From assembly GCA_026388765.1 (NCBI GenBank), contig JAPLJC010000087.1, positions 1 through 52,729 on the forward strand: 52,729 nucleotides of DNA. The letters run 5' to 3'. The translations under genes were made by a program, and so were the position numbers. Numbering within the stretch: the stretch's first letter is position 1; each line of letters begins with the position of its first letter. Shown here piece by piece: positions 52,662 through 52,729 of the stretch. The notes below the pieces were generated by a model. The model was given only the letters and a program-made list of their open reading frames with translations. It searched no databases and was not told the origin of the DNA. This DNA is from Deltaproteobacteria bacterium (GTDB lineage Bacteria; Desulfobacterota; Desulfobaccia; Desulfobaccales; 0-14-0-80-60-11).

Positions 52662-52729
52662 CTAGCTCTTCTTTTTGCGTGATTTCTTCGGTTGCTTTAA
52701 GGGCTTGGGTTCCTCCGGGGCCGCGGCCG
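52662..52729 (-). CDS. 3' end of a gene with a Lys-rich C terminus (partial)
   Basis: In the minus frame ending at TAG 52662-52664 the last residues read AAAPEEPKPLKQPKKSRKKK plus Ser, a basic Pro/Lys-rich tail typical of DNA- or RNA-binding proteins. Only 22 residues are inside the window, so no product can be named. The other two minus frames lack such a pattern or are closed early. Confidence 0.5.
   Translation of the reverse strand, partial: AAAPEEPKPLKQPKKSRKKKS

Overview
The window looks like chromosomal DNA of a GC-rich, strictly anaerobic Desulfobacterota bacterium (former Deltaproteobacteria; a Desulfobacca/Syntrophobacter-like lineage is my inference). The reasons are a selenocysteine-rich HdrA/Mvh hydrogenase locus, a YedF selenium-metabolism protein, DUF134 and DUF2284 proteins, and a very dense population of intergenic hairpin repeats. 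No rRNA, tRNA, CRISPR array, integrase or intact insertion sequence was seen.

Layout. 1-8.3 kb is housekeeping: pcnB (minus), then pgpA, cinA, thpR, a small membrane protein, recA and alaS (plus). A hicBA toxin-antitoxin pair, a Cys-rich mini-protein and a YycJ-like metallo-hydrolase follow (8.3-9.8 kb). 9.8-19.6 kb is the hydrogenase region: hypA on plus, and on minus a giant HdrA-GltD-HdrA flavoprotein, mvhD, a 65-residue protein, mvhG, mvhA, a TPR protein and the hydrogenase maturation protease. Three genes here (hdrA, mvhD, mvhA) contain in-frame UGA codons at positions where the families have catalytic or ligand Cys/Sec. Each is followed at the expected distance by a bSECIS-like hairpin, so a standard gene caller would truncate all three. 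The reconstructed CDSs are given. A sigma-54-like promoter precedes hdrA and a terminator-like hairpin follows mvhA. There is no hdrBC, so the complex probably couples H2 oxidation to ferredoxin and NAD(P) through the GltD-like module (inference).

20-26.7 kb: DUF2284 protein, secreted SBBP beta-propeller protein, purC overlapped by a membrane pseudokinase with a SPOR domain, a PgsA-type phosphatidyltransferase and a HAD phosphatase. 27-31.4 kb: small coiled-coil protein, queD, secreted HAF-repeat protein, a K+ channel with RCK domain overlapping a cyclic-nucleotide-binding protein, and yedF. 31.6-33.9 kb: a QatC-like (QueC-family) protein and a QatB-like protein, a reduced Qat antiphage module without QatA or QatD. 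33.9-41.7 kb: AT-rich secreted protein, radical SAM/B12 protein, BPL_N protein, tilS, a response regulator and a histidine kinase, and a site-2 protease interrupted by TAA. 41.8-47.1 kb (all minus): phosphoglucomutase, ahcY interrupted by TAA, metK, panD and panC, the last preceded by a promoter and a terminator hairpin abutting its ATG. 47.6-52.7 kb: a second radical SAM/B12 protein, a lipoprotein, purM, a DUF134 regulator, purine nucleoside phosphorylase and the Lys-rich end of a further minus-strand gene.

Two repeat systems run through the intergenic DNA. One is arrays of degenerate seven-base units (at least twelve loci, in several sequence families). The other is perfect hairpins with conserved edges of the type GTAGGGGCG...CGCCCCTAC. 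A REPIN-like 27-bp inverted repeat pair has landed on the 5' end of pgpA. The strongest candidates for follow-up are the triple-selenocysteine Hdr/Mvh complex, the QatB/QatC pair with its MGTS N terminus, the pseudokinase, and the heptamer arrays.
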